Positions 59,973 through 64,000 of a stretch of DNA of 64,000 bases are shown here, piece by piece. The notes beneath the pieces are model-generated. The model saw nothing but the letters and a program-made list of their open reading frames with translations, was not told the DNA's origin and searched no databases. Made by a program: the position numbers and the translations under genes. Position 1 is the first letter of the stretch. Each line of letters starts with the position of its first letter. Location of the stretch: positions 62,001-126,000 of the forward strand of contig JAKLMB010000027.1 in assembly GCA_022813625.1 (NCBI GenBank), in the 5' to 3' direction. This DNA comes from Aaosphaeria pasadenensis. Its lineage: Eukaryota; Ascomycota; Dothideomycetes; Pleosporales.

Positions 59973-60620
59973 ATGGCCTTACCCAAGAGGATCATCAAAG
60001 AGACCGAACGTCTCATGAATGAGCCGTAAGATTCATATTTTATACCGCCTCTCCTTCCTCTGCGTCTTGGGTTGAGGAACTTGTCTCACTGATATCCCAA
60101 ACAGTGTTCCAGGTATCAGCGCCGTTCCTCACGAAGATAATCTACGCTACTTCGACGTTACCATCGACGGCCCGTCACAGTCTCCTTATGAGGGTACGTA
60201 CAAATTACCCTGAGAAGCTCGATCGTCTTCGCCACCTTTCGTCTTTGTTCTGACCATGCCTCCAGGCGGCCTCTTCAAGCTCGAGTTGTTCCTGCCGGAC
60301 GACTATCCCATGACACCCCCGAAGATTCGCTTCCTCACCAAGATTTATCACCCCAACATCGACAGGCTCGGGCGTATCTGCCTAGATGTCTTGAAGAGTG
60401 AGTATTTCTATTCACGCGCATATATACACTGCTGATGATAGTAGGCAACTGGTCACCCGCATTACAGATCCGTACCATCCTCCTATCCATCCAAGCACTC
60501 TTGGGTGCTCCAAATCCAGATGACCCTCTCGCGAACGACGTCGCGCAGAAGTGGAAGGAAGACCAGAACGCTGCCATCGAGACTGCGCGCCAGTGGACGC
60601 AGGAGCATGCGAAACCTTAG
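59973..60620 (+). CDS. UBC13: Ubiquitin-conjugating enzyme E2, Ubc13
   Basis: Four exons, 59973-60025, 60105-60193, 60266-60397 and 60445-60620, encode 149 residues (Ubc13 enzymes are about 150). The HPN motif (His76-Pro77-Asn78) and the active-site cysteine (Cys86) in GRICLDVLK are present. MALPKRIIKETERLM, LFLPDDYPMTPPKIRFLTKIYHPN and NWSPALQIRTILLSIQALL are diagnostic of Ubc13. With an Mms2-type E2 variant it builds Lys63-linked ubiquitin chains, acting in post-replication DNA repair and signalling. All introns are short, and the exon 4 acceptor is a TAG at 60442-60444. The start codon lies in CCATGG. Expected in nucleus and cytosol. Confidence 0.97.
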
Positions 60621-61846
60621 GCCGGGCCCACAGAGTGTAATAGAGGGATAAATGGATGGAACACCACAAATGACCATCTTGTGGGACGCGACCCTGTCTC
60701 CAGACATGGCATTACGATGCTACGGATTTACGAACACCGATAGACCTGGGATTTAGGCGGTCTTCAACGGGGGAGATCTTACAACAATGGCGAAACTGCA
60801 TGCGCCGAAGGCACTGGGCAAAATAATCTTGAAGCAGATTCATAGCGAATATTATTAAATGGCTACTAGCCTTTCATTGTAAATGGTACCATTCCTAATT
60901 GCTGCACGGAGAATCCGTGCCATTCTGATGTGTACCGAATCTATATGTCGTGTTGACTTACTTGCTGCGGAAGATGGATGGGTCTACTACTATTGATGTC
61001 TAGATAAGTGGATTACAGCAGATAACGAAGTCAAAACTCACGATTCTTAGCAGTCACTTGTGTTGCCGTCGATCTCTATGTCATCAAGGACTGGGAGTCC
61101 TTCCTAAGCTGTTCACTTAGATGTCAGATAGTGGGATTTTCGAGATCTTGCAGATCTGTTGAACCATGGCCCGAAGTTCCCATCTTCCAATGTTGCTGAT
61201 GCTTATACAATGCACTCACGAATTTACCTGGTCTCGCAGATCGTACGCCTTTAACATGGCTAAGGCTTTGCTGCACTACAAACGGACTTGTTTTGGACCA
61301 GTTCTGGTGGATATCTCTACAAGACGAACTGCTGGTAAGCTTGTTCGAAATATGTAGGAAAGGGCGCACACAATTTCATCCTCGATGTCCAGGGGTGTGA
61401 AGTGTTGGGTGGCAGGCCTTCCTTCGACTCGACTGGCTATTATAGCAATCGATGGAGCATCCTATCCTCATGTCAGCTGGGGTGGTGTCAAAGGGGAAGC
61501 GGTTGGTGGTTGTGAATCATCAATCTATGCGGTGATTCATGAGGCCACAGTGTTCATCTAAGGTGGCATGGCATGGATTGTGTATGAGGTTATCTCAATC
61601 ACCTATTGTTTTGCCGACCGCACTGATTATTTACAATGCTTAACGCTCGCGTAGTTCAATGAGCACCTAGATTCTGCTCACTATTTAAGGACGCATCCAG
61701 ATCTCGTTCTTCTGCTCTTCTCCAAACAAGTCAATTCCAACGGACAATATCACAACCTGCCGTGGGTAAACCAAATCTCATCGGCACTAACAACTTGTTC
61801 CAAAATTCACCATACACAAACGCATTCAAACGCAGATTCTATCATC
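60621..61846. other. Non-coding interval between UBC13 and the repeat-protein gene
   Basis: No credible gene. Contains the UBC13 3' UTR on the left. The right end (about 61680 on) has a TATTTAA word followed by a CT-rich leader, as expected for a promoter. Confidence 0.6.
61682..61688 (+). promoter_or_regulatory. TATA-like element upstream of the repeat-protein gene
   Basis: TATTTAA lies about 160 bases before the start codon at 61847. It is a weak signal, judged by word and position only. Confidence 0.25.
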
Positions 61847-62773
61847 ATGTCGACTCGTACGTCACAGCAGTCATCGACACCTTCCCACGAGTCTGAGCAT
61901 GGCACCAATCCCCCAGTCTCGCCGCGCGCTGGCCCCTCTACAGCCCGCCCACCTCTAATGGATGTTGACGACGTGCAAGCCACTATTGAGATACCGAAGC
62001 CAAGTAGGTATAGCAAGTTTCCAGAGTCACTCAAGTTTCTCGAGGCCTATGCATCAAATCCCCCAAGTCCAACGGAGGATAACCAGACACGTCAACTGAG
62101 TCCATCAGAGAACGAACACCTAACATCATCGAACTCACCAGAGGACGAACAGTTAGATCCCGAGTGGGTCAGAGAGCGAATTGAATGGATCATGGGGCAA
62201 ATTAAGATTCTTGAGGAAGCTATAGTCAATTCACCCAGCTCATCAATTCGACCAGAGTTTTTCGACAAATCTATGTCAAATCCTCCCAGTCCATCTAGTC
62301 CCATTAAGAACCAAGATCGGCTTGCGTTCCTCGATGACTGTATGCCGACTCTACCTAGTCCACCACGTCGAACAAGGGCCCAACGGGTTCACGATGGACT
62401 TGACCTTCTCGATAAAAACAAGCCGGATCCATCCAGTCCACCACGTCGAACAAGGGCCCGACGGGCTCACGATGGTTTTGAGCTTCTCGATGCGAACAAT
62501 CCGGATCCATCCAGTCCACCACCCCGAACAAGGGCCAAACGGGTCTGCATGGGCCTCGAGGACAAGACGGCTGACGAACCTACGAAACAGTCTGGAGCTC
62601 AGTCAAAGCTCGCAACGACTGATCAGGTGCTCTATGAACGCAACATGAGTACGATAGGAAAACGTTTTGTACAGCGGAGTGATGCCAGATACCTTTGGAC
62701 CTGCACTATATGCACTCTGACGTACTGTGCTCTATCATTTTGTGCTAGAGTGGGAGGACTATGGATTTCGTAG
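61847..62773 (+). CDS. Unrecognised 308-residue disordered protein with 26-residue repeats
   Basis: A single open frame of 308 codons. I recognise no family. The protein is Ser/Pro rich with many S-P sites and opens with MSTRTSQQSSTPS. A short helical segment (DPEWVRERIEWIMGQIKILEEAI) lies at about 104-126. From about residue 170 there are repeats of 26 residues, PDPSSPPRRTRARRAHDGFELLDANN, with more diverged relatives upstream that share an F/L-L-D then SP pattern (FLEAYASNPPSP, FFDKSMSNPPSP). The DNA unit is 78 bases, with copies starting near 62357, 62435 and 62513. The C-terminal 27 residues are hydrophobic and Cys-rich (YLWTCTICTLTYCALSFC), which may be a membrane tail or an unspliced intron end. 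Codon use looks normal. Function unknown. Confidence 0.6.
   Translation: MSTRTSQQSSTPSHESEHGTNPPVSPRAGPSTARPPLMDVDDVQATIEIPKPSRYSKFPESLKFLEAYASNPPSPTEDNQTRQLSPSENEHLTSSNSPEDEQLDPEWVRERIEWIMGQIKILEEAIVNSPSSSIRPEFFDKSMSNPPSPSSPIKNQDRLAFLDDCMPTLPSPPRRTRAQRVHDGLDLLDKNKPDPSSPPRRTRARRAHDGFELLDANNPDPSSPPPRTRAKRVCMGLEDKTADEPTKQSGAQSKLATTDQVLYERNMSTIGKRFVQRSDARYLWTCTICTLTYCALSFCARVGGLWIS
62357..62555. repeat. 78-base tandem repeat inside the repeat-protein gene
   Basis: Three starts of AGTCCACCAC(G/C) spaced 78 bases apart encode the 26-residue protein repeat. Copies 1 and 2 are about 90% alike by eye. The third is partial. Confidence 0.8.
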
Positions 62774-64000
62774 AGCATATAGACGGTAGCATCACTCTTG
62801 CAGTGCAGACAAGAATAACATCCTTAGATTTCAATTTAATTCTAATTACGTCAAAAAGTGAATACTACTACTCCACGTCCATCGGTGCGGGTCTTCCATC
62901 CATGTGCAGTTTATGATCGCTGTGAAAACGACATCATGAAAAACAATAATGCCATGCAAGGCAATATCCCACTCCCCTTCCCTCTTGACTAACAATGCCA
63001 ATGTTCATACCCCCGCTCAGCTCTCACCACCGCCAGTGACCACCACCAGTCATTGTAGATCTACCCCTCTCCAACCTGCATGGTCTATCGCGTGGCAGCT
63101 GATCCAACCAGCCCAGCCAGACTAGCCCAGCCCATCAAGCAAACATTCATCCTCCAACCCGGCCAACGGCCCGATTAATGCACCCTCATCTTCGATGCTA
63201 GAATCGCATGTCATCCTCCACCCATCGTCGGCTCACTTTCCGTGCTACCTCTACGACCCCACGCGGCGGAGGCTGATCCGTACGAGATACAAGTGAGTGA
63301 GCTGTCAATCACCTGTCTTTGCTCTCTACTGTCGTAAGCGTTCTTCTTGAATTGTGCCTAGAAACCCATACATGCAGATTAGACTTATTTCTCTTTACAA
63401 AAAAGCAAGCTCTTTATTGCTCCTATGTATCTATATATATTTATATCCTATCGTTCTTGCCCCACGATGATATGTTGGTCGTTGAGACGGCGATCGCTGT
63501 TTGTTGTTTGCCACCTGTCGTCCGGAACACGACAGTGGTGCGAAAGAACAAAACAGACTCAATGACAGGCAAAAATGGTCCCAAAAAGATGCAAAATATA
63601 GCAAATACAATGAGCTCGTACATGGCCGAACCCAAGACTCGAACCTAGAGCTTCCCGGCGAGGTAACGCTGGGTAGGCGCGTGCTGTCTGACATCCTGTC
63701 ACACCCTACCCTAGGCTTCTTTGTTTGATGGTTATTGCCAATGGGTATATAGACAGCGTTAAATAGGTGAAGGACTGGCAACAGTGGTCGGTACGGGATG
63801 CTGCCTGGGAAGGCGAAGGTCCTTTCACGATTGATGATTGACGTTTGTTGGATAAATACATCATATCATGCATCCTTTTCTTTGGGCTTTCTTCTTTTCT
63901 TCTTATTGGCTTGCTTCCTTCTTTTCCTTTCGCTTGTCTGTCTCAGCGAGTTCTCTCAGCGTTCGTTTTCTCTTGATCCCCGGAGTGAGGAAGTGTATGT
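62774..64000. other. Terminal non-coding interval with a tRNA-like fragment
   Basis: No credible gene in the last 1.2 kb. A B-box-like word (see the tRNA-like finding) is on the minus strand near 63640. The end (about 63860 on) is pyrimidine-rich. Confidence 0.5.

Overview
The window is nuclear DNA of a filamentous ascomycete (Pezizomycotina). The evidence is short introns (about 50-170 bp) with GT(A/G)NGT-type donors and CAG/TAG acceptors, the gene set (STE11-type MAPKKK, SEN1, Dnf1-type flippase, a PLS1-like tetraspanin, MCM1, SEA-complex MTC5/WDR59, UBC13), and intergenic DNA full of simple repeats and GGTA/TACC-rich words. A Dothideomycete is my guess from general look only. I see no rRNA, transposon coding region or CRISPR array. 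Exon models were built by eye from splice signals, reading frame and family conservation.

Left part (1-31 kb) is ordinary and fairly gene-dense. It holds the 3' end of a STE11-like MAPKKK, a zinc alcohol dehydrogenase, and an M20 N-carbamoyl-amino-acid hydrolase (probably mitochondrial) divergent from a class I glutamine amidotransferase. Next come glucosamine-6-phosphate N-acetyltransferase (GNA1), tRNA-Ser Um44 methyltransferase (TRM44), an unrecognised 753-aa protein, the helicase SEN1 and a P4-ATPase flippase. A 3.7-kb stretch without genes follows.

Middle (31-50 kb): an eight-exon gene encodes an unrecognised 680-aa protein with an N-terminal PCNA-box-like motif and a SUMO-interaction-like motif. 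Then come an AT-rich non-coding island and a PLS1-like tetraspanin. MCM1 (MADS box) sits alone between about 6.6 kb and 5.1 kb of DNA in which I find no credible gene but many microsatellites.

Right part (50-64 kb): an APC-family choline/amino-acid permease, the large WD40-RWD-RING protein MTC5 (a SEA/GATOR2-type TORC1 regulator) divergent from UBC13, an unrecognised disordered protein with 26-residue repeats, and a terminal non-coding stretch with a degenerate tRNA-like B box.

The genes look like independent housekeeping and signalling genes, not a cluster. The least explained items are the PIP/SIM protein at 31.3-33.7 kb, the repeat protein at 61.8 kb, the SUMO-site array in SEN1, the gene-poor surroundings of MCM1, and a recurring TACGGAGTAC word in intergenic DNA.
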